Of a DNA stretch of 64,000 nucleotides, positions 50,501-58,445 are shown one piece after another. Position 1 is the first letter of the stretch, and each line of letters starts with the position of its first letter. The notes beneath the pieces are model-generated. The model was not told where the DNA came from and did not search any database. It was given only the letters and a program-made list of their open reading frames with translations. Both the position numbers and the translations under genes were made by a program. Location: positions 6,342,353 through 6,406,352 of the forward strand of contig CP054936.1 in the NCBI GenBank assembly GCA_013364255.1, written 5' to 3'. This DNA is from Streptomyces seoulensis. GTDB taxonomy: Bacteria; Actinomycetota; Actinomycetes; Streptomycetales; Streptomycetaceae.

Positions 50501-51577
50501 GGTGGCGCTGCGGGCCTTCTCGGCGGCCTCCGCGACGATCTTCTCCGCCTCGGCCCGGGCGTCGGCGACCAGCTGCTCGGCCTCGGAGCGGGTGTTCTCC
50601 GCGTCCTTCGTGGCCTCCTCGACCAGCCGGGCGACCTGCTCCCTGGCGGTGCGCGTGCGCTGTTCGTTGGCCGACTCGGCGCTCGACAGCGCCTTGGCGG
50701 CGGCCTCCTTCGCCTCGGTGACCAGCTTCTCCGACTCGGTCTGCGCCTTGCGCAGCGCCTCCTCGGCCTCGGCCATCCGCTGCTCGGCCGACCGGCTCAG
50801 CTCGGCGGCCTGGCGGCGGGCGGCGTCCGACTCGCTCGCCGTGCTGCTGCGCAGCTGCTCGGCGTGGTCGGTGGCCTCCTGGGCCTGGGTGGAGGCGGCG
50901 GTCAGCAGCCGCTCGGCGTCCGCGCGGGCGCGGCGCAGGAGCTGCTCGGCCTCCGTACGGGCCGACTCGGCCTCGCTCTGCAGCCGCTGCCGGGCCTCGG
51001 CGGTCAGCCGCTCGGCCTCCGCGCGCGCCGCGGCCATCGCCTGCTCGGCCTCCGCGCGGGACTCGTCGAGCAGCCGGCGGGCCTGCTGCTCGGTGCGGGC
51101 GCGCAGTTGCTCCGCCCACGCCACGTTCTCGTTGACGTGCGACTCGACGGTCTGCCGGCGCTCGGCCAGCTCCTGGTCGAGCTGCTGGCGGCGGGTCACC
51201 GCCTCCTGGTGCAGCTCGGCCTGGAGCCGCGCGGCCTGCTCGGCGTGCTCCTGGAGGATGCGCTGCGTCTGCGACCGGGCCTGGCTCAGCTCCCGCTCGG
51301 CGTCCGCGCGGATCTGCTCGGCCTGCACCTGCGCCTGGCGCAGCAGCTGCTCGGCCTGGTAGCCGATGTCCGCGCTGTCGTAGGCGGGCCGGGTCATGAT
51401 GGTCCGGCGCGCCTCGTGCAGCTTGGCGCGCAGCACCTCTACCTGGTAGCCGAGATCCTCGGCGTGCTGGATCGCCTTCTCCCGCTCGGTCTTCAGCCGA
51501 TCCATCTCGGCCTCGAACCGAGAGAGGTGGTCGACGTCAGCCGCCGGCTCTCGCTCCTGGCGTTCGTAGCCCCGCAC
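47597..51577 (-). CDS. scy: Scy, giant coiled-coil polarity scaffold
   Basis: A 1326-aa protein made almost wholly of Ala/Glu/Arg repeats with a short N-terminal domain containing HLSRFEAEMDRLKTEREKA. The dominant repeat (words such as AEAERIRTEA) fits a heptad/hendecad coil. Scy organises the tip polarisome with DivIVA and FilP. The frame is open to 51631, but the GTG at 51577 gives the known N-terminus and exactly the length I remember for Scy. The long open frame on the opposite strand is a shadow of its repeats. Confidence 0.95.
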   Translation of the reverse strand: MRGYERQEREPAADVDHLSRFEAEMDRLKTEREKAIQHAEDLGYQVEVLRAKLHEARRTIMTRPAYDSADIGYQAEQLLRQAQVQAEQIRADAERELSQARSQTQRILQEHAEQAARLQAELHQEAVTRRQQLDQELAERRQTVESHVNENVAWAEQLRARTEQQARRLLDESRAEAEQAMAAARAEAERLTAEARQRLQSEAESARTEAEQLLRRARADAERLLTAASTQAQEATDHAEQLRSSTASESDAARRQAAELSRSAEQRMAEAEEALRKAQTESEKLVTEAKEAAAKALSSAESANEQRTRTAREQVARLVEEATKDAENTRSEAEQLVADARAEAEKIVAEAAEKARSATAEETATQLSKAAKTAEDVLNKAAEDARRTTKDAAEQAERIRTEAEAEADRLRAEAHDIAEQLKGAAKDDTKEYRAKTVELQEEARRLRGEAEQLRSEAVAEGERIRAEARREAVAQIEEAAKSAEELLAKAKADADELRKTATADSEKVRTEAIERATVLRRQAEETLERTRKEAERHRAEADEQAETVRTEAERAARELREETERAIAARQGEATEELTRLHGEAEQRLAAAEEALTDARAEAERIRREAGEEIERLRTEAAERVRTLQQQAETEAVRLRDEAAADASASRAEGEALAVRLRSEAAAEAERLRTEAQETADRVRAESQAAAERLGAEASETLAAAQEEAARRRREAEELLGAARADAGQERERAREQSEELLASARKRVEEAQAEAVRLVEEADRRATELVSAAEQHAQQVRESVAGLHEQAQEEIAGLRSAAEHAADRTRREAEEEADRVRTDAYAERERAGEDAARLRREAQEETEAAKALAERTVSEAIAEADRVRTDVAEHAQRVRTEASDTIAQADQDATRTRAEAREDANRIRSDAATQADALISEARSEAERLQTETVAEADRLRTETIAEADRLRTETAAETDLLRTETAAEAERVRTGSLAEAERVRAESVDRAEKLISDASGDAERLRAEAAETVGAAQSRAERIRTDAERLKADAEAEAERTLTAAREEAERTLDEARKEANKRRSEAAEQVDTLITETAAEADKLLTEAQTSAVKTKADAESQADTMVGAARQEADRILAEATVRGNTAVEKARTDADELLVGARRDATQIRERAEELRERLTSEIEELHERARRESAETMKSAGDRCDALIKAAEEQLAKAQAKAKEIVSDANSEAGKVRIAAVKKAEGLLKEAEQKKAKLVKEAEELKAEAVHEARRTVEEGKRELEVLVRRREDINAEISRVQDVLEALESFEAPAPAKDSGVRAGATVGAPRSGGKSSEG

Positions 51578-51787
51578 TGCGCGGTCCCATCCGTCCCCTG
51601 GTCGCAAGCCTGTCCAACGAGCTCCGTCCATCCGCCGGACGGGGCCCCCGGGGAATGGTGTCAGACCGACGGCGGAGCATGGGCTGCCGCCCGTCGCCCG
51701 TCCCCCGAAACGCGGACCCCGGAAAGCGGCCGCCCCCGCTTTTCAGGTGCGACCGCCCCCAACCCTACCGGCCCTTATGTACGAGGG

Positions 51788-52228
51788 TCAGTGCTCGGCC
51801 GACTCAACAGCCGCCGAAGTGACCAGTTCTGTCAGGACACCGTGGCAATCCTTGGGGTGCAGGAAGGTGATCCGGGACCCCATGGAGCCGACACGCGGCT
51901 CCTCGTACAGAACGCGTACGCCCTTCGAGCGGATGTCCGCGGCGTCCGCGTCCACGTCCGCCGTGCCGAAGGCGATGTGGTGGACGCCCTCCCCGTTCTT
52001 CGCCAGCCACTTCCCGACGGCGGAGTCCTCGCGGGTCGGCTCCAGCAGTTGCAGATAGGAAGCGCCGCCGTCGGACGTCTCGTTGATCTTGAGCATGGCC
52101 TCCCGGACGCCCTGCTCCTCGTTGACCTCGGTGTGGAACACCTCGAAGCCGTAGGTGGCCCGGTAGAACTCGACGGTGGCGTCGAGGTCGTGGCAGGCGA
52201 TCCCGATGTGGTCGATTCGCGTCAGCAT
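51788..52228 (-). CDS. mce: Methylmalonyl-CoA epimerase
   Basis: A 146-aa VOC-fold enzyme that interconverts the R and S epimers of methylmalonyl-CoA. Metal-binding residues lie in RIDHIGIA, GVHHIAF and VLTELV. The gene is divergent from thiolase over 148 bp. It links propionyl-CoA and succinyl-CoA metabolism with the B12 enzymes of this window. Confidence 0.93.
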   Translation of the reverse strand: MLTRIDHIGIACHDLDATVEFYRATYGFEVFHTEVNEEQGVREAMLKINETSDGGASYLQLLEPTREDSAVGKWLAKNGEGVHHIAFGTADVDADAADIRSKGVRVLYEEPRVGSMGSRITFLHPKDCHGVLTELVTSAAVESAEH

Positions 52229-52376
52229 GGTTTCAGTGCAGCGCCAAGGCGGTGGTTACGCAACGTGCGCGCGATCACACCGAAAGGCCGATGACGGGCG
52301 AAGTACCGCTCAGTACATTCGAAGTAAACCCTCGTTCACTCCTCGGCTGTGCAGGCCGGTAAGGGGATCGCAGCTC

Positions 52377-53585
52377 ATGTCTTCTGGAACTCCCGGTACG
52401 ACCAGCTCGGTGATCGTCGCGGGCGCGCGCACGCCCATGGGCCGGCTGCTCGGCTCGCTGAAGTCCTTCTCCGGAGCCGACCTCGGCGGCTTCGCGATCA
52501 AGGCCGCCCTCGACCGCGCCGGGATCGGCGGCGACCAGGTGCAGTACGTGATCATGGGCCAGGTGCTCCAGGCCGGCGCGGGCCAGATCCCGGCCCGCCA
52601 GGCCGCCGTCAAGGCCGGCATCCCGATGAACGTGCCGGCGCTGACCGTCAACAAGGTGTGTTTGTCCGGCCTGGACGCCATCGCGCTGGCCGACCAGCTG
52701 ATCCGCGCCGGCGAGTTCGACATCGTCGTCGCCGGCGGCCAGGAGTCCATGACCAACGCCCCCCACCTGCTGCCCAAGTCCCGCGAGGGCTTCAAGTACG
52801 GCGCCGTCGAGATGCTCGACTCGATGGCCCACGACGGCCTGACCGACTCCTTCGAGGGCGTCGCCATGGGCGAGTCCACCGAGAAGCACAACACCCGCCT
52901 GGGCATCGGCCGCGCCGAGCAGGACGAGATCGCCGCCCTGTCCCACCAGCGCGCCGCCGCCGCGCAGAAGAACGGCCTGTTCGAGGCCGAGATCACCCCG
53001 GTGGAGATCCCGCAGCGCAAGGGCGACCCGGTCCTGTTCAGCAAGGACGAGGGCATCCGCGGCGACACCACGGCGGAGTCGCTGGGCAAGCTGCGCCCGG
53101 CGTTCGCCAAGGACGGCACGATCACCGCCGGCTCCGCCTCGCAGATCTCCGACGGCGCGGCGGCCGTGGTCGTGATGAGCAAGGCCAAGGCCGAGGAGCT
53201 GGGCCTGGACTGGATCGCCGAGATCGGCGCCCACGGCAACGTGGCCGGCCCGGACAACTCCCTCCAGTCGCAGCCCTCCAACGCGATCGCGCACGCCCTG
53301 AAGAAGGAGGGCCTGGAGGTCTCCGACCTCGACCTGGTCGAGATCAACGAGGCGTTCGCCGCCGTCGCCGTGCAGTCAATGAAGGACCTCGGCGTATCCA
53401 CGGAAAAGGTGAACGTGAACGGCGGCGCCATTGCCCTGGGTCACCCGATCGGGATGTCCGGCGCCCGTCTCGTGCTGCACCTGGCGCTGGAGCTGAAGCG
53501 GCGCGGCGGCGGTGTGGGCGCGGCGGCGCTGTGCGGCGGCGGCGGCCAGGGCGACGCCCTGATCGTCCGCGTGCCGAAGGCGTAA
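52377..53585 (+). CDS. Acetyl-CoA C-acetyltransferase (thiolase)
   Basis: A 402-aa thiolase. The acyl-accepting C95 is in NKVCLSGL. NEAFAAVAVQ, GHPIGMSGARL and the second catalytic cysteine in AALCGGGGQG complete the active site. It condenses or cleaves acetoacetyl-CoA. The ATG at 52377 follows AAGGGGATC. Its 3' end is reiterated downstream as 26-bp repeats. Confidence 0.95.
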   Translation: MSSGTPGTTSSVIVAGARTPMGRLLGSLKSFSGADLGGFAIKAALDRAGIGGDQVQYVIMGQVLQAGAGQIPARQAAVKAGIPMNVPALTVNKVCLSGLDAIALADQLIRAGEFDIVVAGGQESMTNAPHLLPKSREGFKYGAVEMLDSMAHDGLTDSFEGVAMGESTEKHNTRLGIGRAEQDEIAALSHQRAAAAQKNGLFEAEITPVEIPQRKGDPVLFSKDEGIRGDTTAESLGKLRPAFAKDGTITAGSASQISDGAAAVVVMSKAKAEELGLDWIAEIGAHGNVAGPDNSLQSQPSNAIAHALKKEGLEVSDLDLVEINEAFAAVAVQSMKDLGVSTEKVNVNGGAIALGHPIGMSGARLVLHLALELKRRGGGVGAAALCGGGGQGDALIVRVPKA

Positions 53586-53642
53586 GCACGGTCCGCGTGC
53601 CGAAGGCGTCGGCACGGTCCGCGTGCCGAAGGCGTCGGCGCG
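53565..53642. repeat. Three 26-bp tandem units at the thiolase 3' end
   Basis: Units 53565-53590, 53591-53616 and 53617-53642 each contain GTCCGCGTGCCGAAGGCGT. The first encodes the last thiolase residues (VRVPKA) and its TAA stop; in units 2 and 3 the TAAG has become TCGG. They precede meaB. Confidence 0.8.
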
Positions 53643-53721
53643 GGCCCACCCCCTCGAACGGCCCGGTCCGCACCGCCGACCCGCGCGGACCGGGCGAGCC
53701 GATCACGTGAACGGAGCTGTG

Positions 53722-54678
53722 ATGCAGGACGTCTCCTCTCTGGTGGCCCAGGCCAGGGAAGGCCGGCCCCGGGCCGTGGCCCGGCTGATCTCCCTGGTGG
53801 AGGGGGCGTCCCCGCAGCTGAGGGAGATCATGGCGGCCCTCGCCCCGCTGACCGGCAACGCCTACGTCGTCGGTCTCACCGGCTCCCCGGGCGTCGGCAA
53901 GTCGACGTCCACCTCGGCGCTGGTGACGGCGTACCGCAAGCAGGGCAGGCGGGTCGGGGTGCTCGCCGTCGACCCGTCCTCGCCGTTCTCCGGCGGCGCT
54001 CTGCTCGGCGACCGGGTGCGCATGTCGGACCACGCCTCCGACCCGGGCGTCTACATCCGCTCGATGGCCACCCGCGGCCATCTGGGCGGCCTCGCCTGGG
54101 CCGCTCCGCAGGCGATCCGGGTGCTGGACGCGGCGGGCTGCGACGTGGTCCTGGTCGAGACGGTGGGCGTGGGCCAGTCGGAGGTGGAGATCGCCTCCCA
54201 GGCGGACACCAGCGTGGTCCTGCTGGCGCCCGGGATGGGCGACGGCATCCAGGCGGCCAAGGCCGGCATCCTGGAGATCGGCGACGTCTACGTGGTCAAC
54301 AAGGCCGACCGGGACGGCGCGGACGCCACCGCCCGCGAGCTGAACCACATGCTGGGTCTCGGCGAGGCCCGCGGCCCGGGCGACTGGCGCCCGCCCATCG
54401 TGAAGACGGTGGCGGCGCGCGCGGAGGGCGTCGACGAGGTCGTGGAGGCGCTGGAGAAGCACCGGGCGTGGATGGAGGAACGGGGCGTGCTCGCCGAGCG
54501 GCGCCGCGCCCGCGCGGCCCGCGAGGTGGAGACGATCGCCGTCACCGCCCTGCGCGAGCGCATCGGCGACCTGCACGGCGACCGCCGTCTCAGCGCCCTG
54601 GCCGAGCGCATCGTCGCCGGCGAACTGGACCCGTACCGGGCGGCGGACGAACTGGTCGCGGGCCTGACGGAGTCCTGA
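53722..54678 (+). CDS. meaB: MeaB, GTPase chaperone of B12-dependent acyl-CoA mutase
   Basis: A 318-aa G3E-family GTPase (MeaB/ArgK). The P-loop GSPGVGKS is at 54-61, followed by the Walker-B-like VLVETVGVGQSE and the base motif NKADRDGADA. MeaB loads adenosylcobalamin and protects methylmalonyl-CoA or isobutyryl-CoA mutase. The ATG at 53722 follows GGAG; a GTG 15 bp upstream is an alternative. Confidence 0.94.
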   Translation: MQDVSSLVAQAREGRPRAVARLISLVEGASPQLREIMAALAPLTGNAYVVGLTGSPGVGKSTSTSALVTAYRKQGRRVGVLAVDPSSPFSGGALLGDRVRMSDHASDPGVYIRSMATRGHLGGLAWAAPQAIRVLDAAGCDVVLVETVGVGQSEVEIASQADTSVVLLAPGMGDGIQAAKAGILEIGDVYVVNKADRDGADATARELNHMLGLGEARGPGDWRPPIVKTVAARAEGVDEVVEALEKHRAWMEERGVLAERRRARAAREVETIAVTALRERIGDLHGDRRLSALAERIVAGELDPYRAADELVAGLTES

Positions 54679-54682
54679 GCCG

Positions 54683-54740
54683 GACACACGGCGGCGGGCG
54701 GGAACCCTGTGGGAAGGGTTCCCGCCCGCCGCCGTGTGTC
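54683..54740. terminator. Long bidirectional terminator
   Basis: A perfect 25-bp inverted repeat (54683-54707 with 54716-54740) with an 8-nt loop lies between the convergent meaB and MarR genes. It is the strongest simple hairpin I found in the window. Confidence 0.85.
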
Positions 54741-54758
54741 CACGCGTCCTCGTCCGCC

Positions 54759-55235
54759 TCAGGGGCGGCCGCGCTGCCCGCGCAGGTGCTCGGCGATGGG
54801 CTTGAGGGACTTGTCCAGCTCCGTCAGGGACTCGGGGTCCAGCAGGTCGATGAAGTGCCTGCGCACGGACGCCACATGGTGCGGCGCGACCTTCTGCATC
54901 GTCTCCATGCCGTGCTCGGTGAGGACGGCGTAGAGTCCTCTGCGGTCGGACTCGCAGTTCTCACGGCGCACCAGGTTCGCGTTCTCCATGCGGGTGATCT
55001 GGTGCGAGAGGCGGCTCTTGGACTGGAGGGTGGCGGACGCGAGGTCGCTCATCCGCATCCGTACGTCCTCCGACTCGGACAGATTCACCAGGATCTCGTA
55101 GTCGTTCATCGTCAGGCCGAACGGCTGCAGATCCTTTTCGAGCTGGTAGGACAACAGCCTGTTGACCTCCAGGTGGGTGCGCCAGGCGCACTGCTCCGCA
55201 TCCGTCAGCCAGCGCGTGGCCGTCTCGGTCTCCAT
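54759..55235 (-). CDS. MarR-family transcriptional regulator
   Basis: A 158-aa winged-helix regulator (DYEILVNLSE, LQSKSRLSHQITRMENANLV, wing with RRGLYAVLT). The ligand and targets are unknown. Resembles other Streptomyces MarR proteins near AIM24 genes. Confidence 0.9.
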   Translation of the reverse strand: METETATRWLTDAEQCAWRTHLEVNRLLSYQLEKDLQPFGLTMNDYEILVNLSESEDVRMRMSDLASATLQSKSRLSHQITRMENANLVRRENCESDRRGLYAVLTEHGMETMQKVAPHHVASVRRHFIDLLDPESLTELDKSLKPIAEHLRGQRGRP

Positions 55236-55330
55236 GTATGAAGTCTACCTAAGAAGTTGAAAAGTGAACGAGTGAGGGGTGCTGTGACGGTGCGCACGCG
55301 TTCGAGCCGTCACACTCCGCAGACTACCGC

Positions 55331-56107
55331 TCACAGCCCGAAGCGACGCTGGAGGTCCCCCAGCTGTCCGGGAAGACGCGGTGCGCCGGCGTGCGCCCCG
55401 TGCCCCGCGGAACCCCCCGCCCCGCCGGGCACCCCGGGCTCCTGTGGAACCGCTCCCGTGGCCTGCTCCGCCATGAGCGCCTCGGACGACTGCAGCAGCA
55501 CCGTGCCGGCCCCCACGAACTCGAACTGGTGCTCCTCCCCGGAGGCCCCGCCGAGCCCCGTCATCGCACGTAGACCGCCCATCACCCCGGTCAGGTACCC
55601 ATGATCGTAGTGATGGCACGGGGAGGGGCAGTCGGCCCAGCCGACGAGCGCCTGGGGGTCCACCCGGACCGGGGGTTCCATGAACACCACCGGACCGTTC
55701 GACGCGGCCACGAACTTTCCGGTTCCGATCAGGGTCAGGAACCCCGGCACGATCGACTGCTTGAGCGCGAGACTTGGCTGAAAAGCAAGCAAGTTGCCCG
55801 AGCGAATGGTCAGATTGCCGTCGTCCAAGTCATACGAATTCACATCGAAGGCCCGGTCGGCGAGGAGCATCTTGCCCGAGCCCTCCGCCACCACCCAGTC
55901 GCCGGCGTGCAGAGGCGAATGGAACGAACTGCGCACCAGCCGGTCCAGCCGGCCGTGCCCGACGCCGTTGAAGTCGATCGCCCCGTAGTAGGCGATCATC
56001 TTCCCCTTCTGAAGGAACCACTGGCTCCCCTTCAGCTCCACGCAGAAGGTGTACGCGTTCACGTTGTCGTCGACCGGCAGGGTCGTCGGGTCGTACACGA
56101 CGCTCAC
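55331..56107 (-). CDS. AIM24-family protein 1
   Basis: A 258-aa beta-rich protein of the AIM24/TRAP-like beta-helix family (QWFLQKGKMIAYYG, PVRVDPQALVGW). It carries a unique Pro/Gly-rich tail of about 45 residues. Function unknown. The GTG start overlaps the stop of AIM24 protein 2 (GTGA), so the three genes form one operon. Confidence 0.85.
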   Translation of the reverse strand: MSVVYDPTTLPVDDNVNAYTFCVELKGSQWFLQKGKMIAYYGAIDFNGVGHGRLDRLVRSSFHSPLHAGDWVVAEGSGKMLLADRAFDVNSYDLDDGNLTIRSGNLLAFQPSLALKQSIVPGFLTLIGTGKFVAASNGPVVFMEPPVRVDPQALVGWADCPSPCHHYDHGYLTGVMGGLRAMTGLGGASGEEHQFEFVGAGTVLLQSSEALMAEQATGAVPQEPGVPGGAGGSAGHGAHAGAPRLPGQLGDLQRRFGL

Positions 56108-56763
56108 AGCTTCTCCTCCGAGGCCTGGACGTAGACCACGCCGTCGCCGCTCAGCTCCAGCTGGAACCCCTCGCCGGAACCGCGCCCCACCATCTCGCGC
56201 CAGCCCAGGGCCGTGGACAGCTTGTTGCGCACCTCGCCGTGGTGGGCGACGTAGGCCTGGGGGTCGACGTGCACCGGCCGCTGCGGGCTGATCGGGATCT
56301 CCAGCACGCCGCCGTGCGCCATCACGGCGACGGCCCCGTGCCCCTGCAACGTCGTCGTGAAGAGGCCCTGGCCGGTCACCTGCCCGCGCACCATGCCCAT
56401 CACGCCGCCCTGCGAGCCCATGAACATCGTGCCCTGCTGGAGGGTGCCCTCGAAGGCGAGCAGCCGGTCCGCCTCCACGTAGAGGGTGTCGCCCGCCAGG
56501 GTGATGACCTGGACGTGATGGCCGCCGTGCCCGAAGAACACGGTGCCGCTGCCCTCCACGCTCATCAGGGGCGTCGCCTCGCCCGCGACCCGCCGCCCGA
56601 TCATGGACATCACCCCGCCCTGACCGCCCTGGACGCTGGGCGTGAACGAGACGTCCCCCCGGTAGGCGAGCATCGCGCCCCGCTGGCTGAACAGCCGCTG
56701 CCCCGGCACGACGGCCGCCTCGACCACCTTCGAATTGATCTCCCGGAAGCCCACGTCACACAT
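56104..56763 (-). CDS. AIM24-family protein 2
   Basis: A 219-aa paralogue with the same core (LFSQRGAMLAYRGDVSF, RPVHVDPQAYVAH). The start MCDVGFREINSK overlaps the 3' end of protein 3. The core is nearly all of the protein. Confidence 0.85.
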   Translation of the reverse strand: MCDVGFREINSKVVEAAVVPGQRLFSQRGAMLAYRGDVSFTPSVQGGQGGVMSMIGRRVAGEATPLMSVEGSGTVFFGHGGHHVQVITLAGDTLYVEADRLLAFEGTLQQGTMFMGSQGGVMGMVRGQVTGQGLFTTTLQGHGAVAVMAHGGVLEIPISPQRPVHVDPQAYVAHHGEVRNKLSTALGWREMVGRGSGEGFQLELSGDGVVYVQASEEKL

Positions 56764-57388
56764 CCCCCGCGATCGTGTTCCGCTCACTGGGCTGCACGTA
56801 GACGAGCCCGTCGCCCTCGAACCGGATCTGGAAGGCCTCGCCGCCGCCCTCGCCGAGGAAGGTGCGGAAGGTGACCCCGGACTGGAAGGACTGCCGTACG
56901 TTCCCCTGGTGGGCGATGTACGCCCCGGGGTCGACCACCAGCGGGAACTGCGGCGCGACCCGCAGCACCACGGCGGGCCCGTCCGACATGATCGCCGCCT
57001 GCCCGTGCCCTTCCACGGTCGTGGTGAACAGCCCGTTCCCCTGCGAGGCCCCCCGCAGCCCGGTGAACGAGGTCCCCGTCCTGAGCCCCCCGTCGGTCGC
57101 CAGCACGTTGCTGGACTCGACGAACAGCTTGTCCCCGCGCAGCTGCACGAGATTGATCTCGGACGCCCGGTCGGCGAACCAGCACGTCCCCTGCCCCCGC
57201 ACCTCCATCACGGTCATCTGCTCACCGGTGAGCCGCCGCGTCACCATCCCCCGCAGCCCGTCACCCCCACCGGTCAGCCTCTTGAACGCCATCTGCCCGT
57301 CGTACGCGACCATCGAGCCGTTCTTCGCCTTCACGGCGTCCCCGGTCATGTCGACGGCGAGCACCCTGCTGCCTTGAAGTCGGAACAT
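56756..57388 (-). CDS. AIM24-family protein 3
   Basis: A 210-aa paralogue (KNGSMVAYDGQMAFKRL, FPLVVDPGAYIAH) and the first gene of the operon. The frame is open upstream, but the ATG at 57388 (MFRLQGSRVLAVDM) begins the conserved domain; a GTG two codons upstream is possible. Confidence 0.85.
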   Translation of the reverse strand: MFRLQGSRVLAVDMTGDAVKAKNGSMVAYDGQMAFKRLTGGGDGLRGMVTRRLTGEQMTVMEVRGQGTCWFADRASEINLVQLRGDKLFVESSNVLATDGGLRTGTSFTGLRGASQGNGLFTTTVEGHGQAAIMSDGPAVVLRVAPQFPLVVDPGAYIAHQGNVRQSFQSGVTFRTFLGEGGGEAFQIRFEGDGLVYVQPSERNTIAGDV

Positions 57389-57492
57389 CGCCACAGATGC
57401 GAAGGTAGCGGCGAACCGGCCCCGACCAACAGAGCCCACAGGGTGGAGACACCCCCCAAACCCACCCCTAGGGGACGGGCGCGGAGGGGGCC

Positions 57493-57786
57493 CTAACCGG
57501 CCAGATGCCGTTCCACCGTCTCGACCTTGCTGCTCAGACCGTCGGTGACCCCCGGACGGATGTCGGCCTTCAGCACCACGGAGACCCGCGGCGCCCGGGC
57601 CTCCACCGCGGCCACGGCACGCTTGACCACGTCCATGACCTCGTCCCACTCACCCTCGATCGAGGTGAACATCGCATCCGTCCGGTGGGGCAGACCGGAG
57701 GCGCGGACCACCCGGACGGCGTCGGCGACGTACTCGCCCACGTCCTCGCCGACGCCCAGCGGAGTCACGGAGAAGGCGACGATCAC
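57493..57786 (-). CDS. MTH1187/YkoF-type thiamine-binding protein
   Basis: A 97-aa protein (MIVAFSVTPLGVGEDVGEYV) of the ferredoxin-like MTH1187 family, some members of which bind thiamine or its precursors. The GTG start overlaps the end of the upstream DUF3817 gene by 4 bases. Confidence 0.85.
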   Translation of the reverse strand: MIVAFSVTPLGVGEDVGEYVADAVRVVRASGLPHRTDAMFTSIEGEWDEVMDVVKRAVAAVEARAPRVSVVLKADIRPGVTDGLSSKVETVERHLAG

Positions 57787-58127
57787 GCGTTCACCACTCC
57801 CTCGCGACGGGCACGGGAGGCGATCACCGCGTCCTCGGCCTCCCGCTTGAGCCGGCGCTCGGCGAAGAAGCCGCCGGTGGGCAGCACGGACAGGACGAAG
57901 TACAGGGCGGCGGTCTTCAGGGGCCACTTGGCGCGGTTCCAGGCGTCGGCCCAGAAGAGCACGTACAGAACGAACAGGATGCCGTGGATCGCGCCCATCA
58001 CAGGCACGCCGTTGAAGTCCGTGGTGCGCTTCAGGACCGAGCAGACGAGCAGCAGGATGAAGCTGACCGCCTCGGGTGCGGAGACCAGGCGGAGGCGGCG
58101 GAGGGCGGAGGCTGTCTTGATGTCCAC
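57783..58127 (-). CDS. DUF3817 membrane protein 1
   Basis: A 114-aa protein with three predicted spans (FILLLVCSVLKR, GAIHGILFVLYVLFW, ALYFVLSVLPTGGFF) and the family end motif FAERRLKRE. Function unknown. A paralogue lies at 61535. Co-transcribed with the thiamine-binding-type gene. Confidence 0.88.
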   Translation of the reverse strand: MDIKTASALRRLRLVSAPEAVSFILLLVCSVLKRTTDFNGVPVMGAIHGILFVLYVLFWADAWNRAKWPLKTAALYFVLSVLPTGGFFAERRLKREAEDAVIASRARREGVVNA

Positions 58128-58445
58128 GGATCACCTTCGGTGGGAGAGACGCTGGGCCAGAGTTTGTGAACGCAGGCACAAGGTTCCCCCCATTGTGACA
58201 AACCCCGGAAGAGACCCCAGACGCGGCCCGCCCCCTCAGGAGGGGCCACGCTCCCGCAGCCGCACGACGGACGGGAGCGGGCCGTGGTGGTGCGTCCAAT
58301 GCCCGCCGCATACTGCGGTCCCTCCCTACCTCAACGAACAAACTCAGGGCCGTACGTCCGTGCGCGGCGGGCTGGACGCACCACCACGGCCCCGACCCAC
58401 AACGAACAGCAGGCGGCACAGCGCACCGAAGGCCGCACACCCCCG
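58128..58445. other. 318-bp intergenic region holding dyad element copy 2
   Basis: Between the DUF3817 gene and the ArsR-type gene, both on the minus strand. Apart from the dyad element no gene is recognised; open frames across it are GC artefacts. Confidence 0.6.
58273..58398. repeat. Large dyad element, copy 2
   Basis: Same plan and orientation as the element at 7453-7579: a 20-bp stem, a 2-nt AT bulge, a 9-bp stem and a partly paired loop. The pair 58296/58375 is C-G where copy 1 has G-C. Flanking bases GACGGACGGGAGC are also shared on the left; similarity fades within about 15 bp on the right. Confidence 0.85.

Noticed and set aside
47807..52294. A 1495-codon open frame on the plus strand opposite scy
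   Set aside because: It is a shadow of Scy: the Ala/Glu/Arg repeats avoid stops on the other strand. The translation is Leu/Gly/Arg-rich with no domain.
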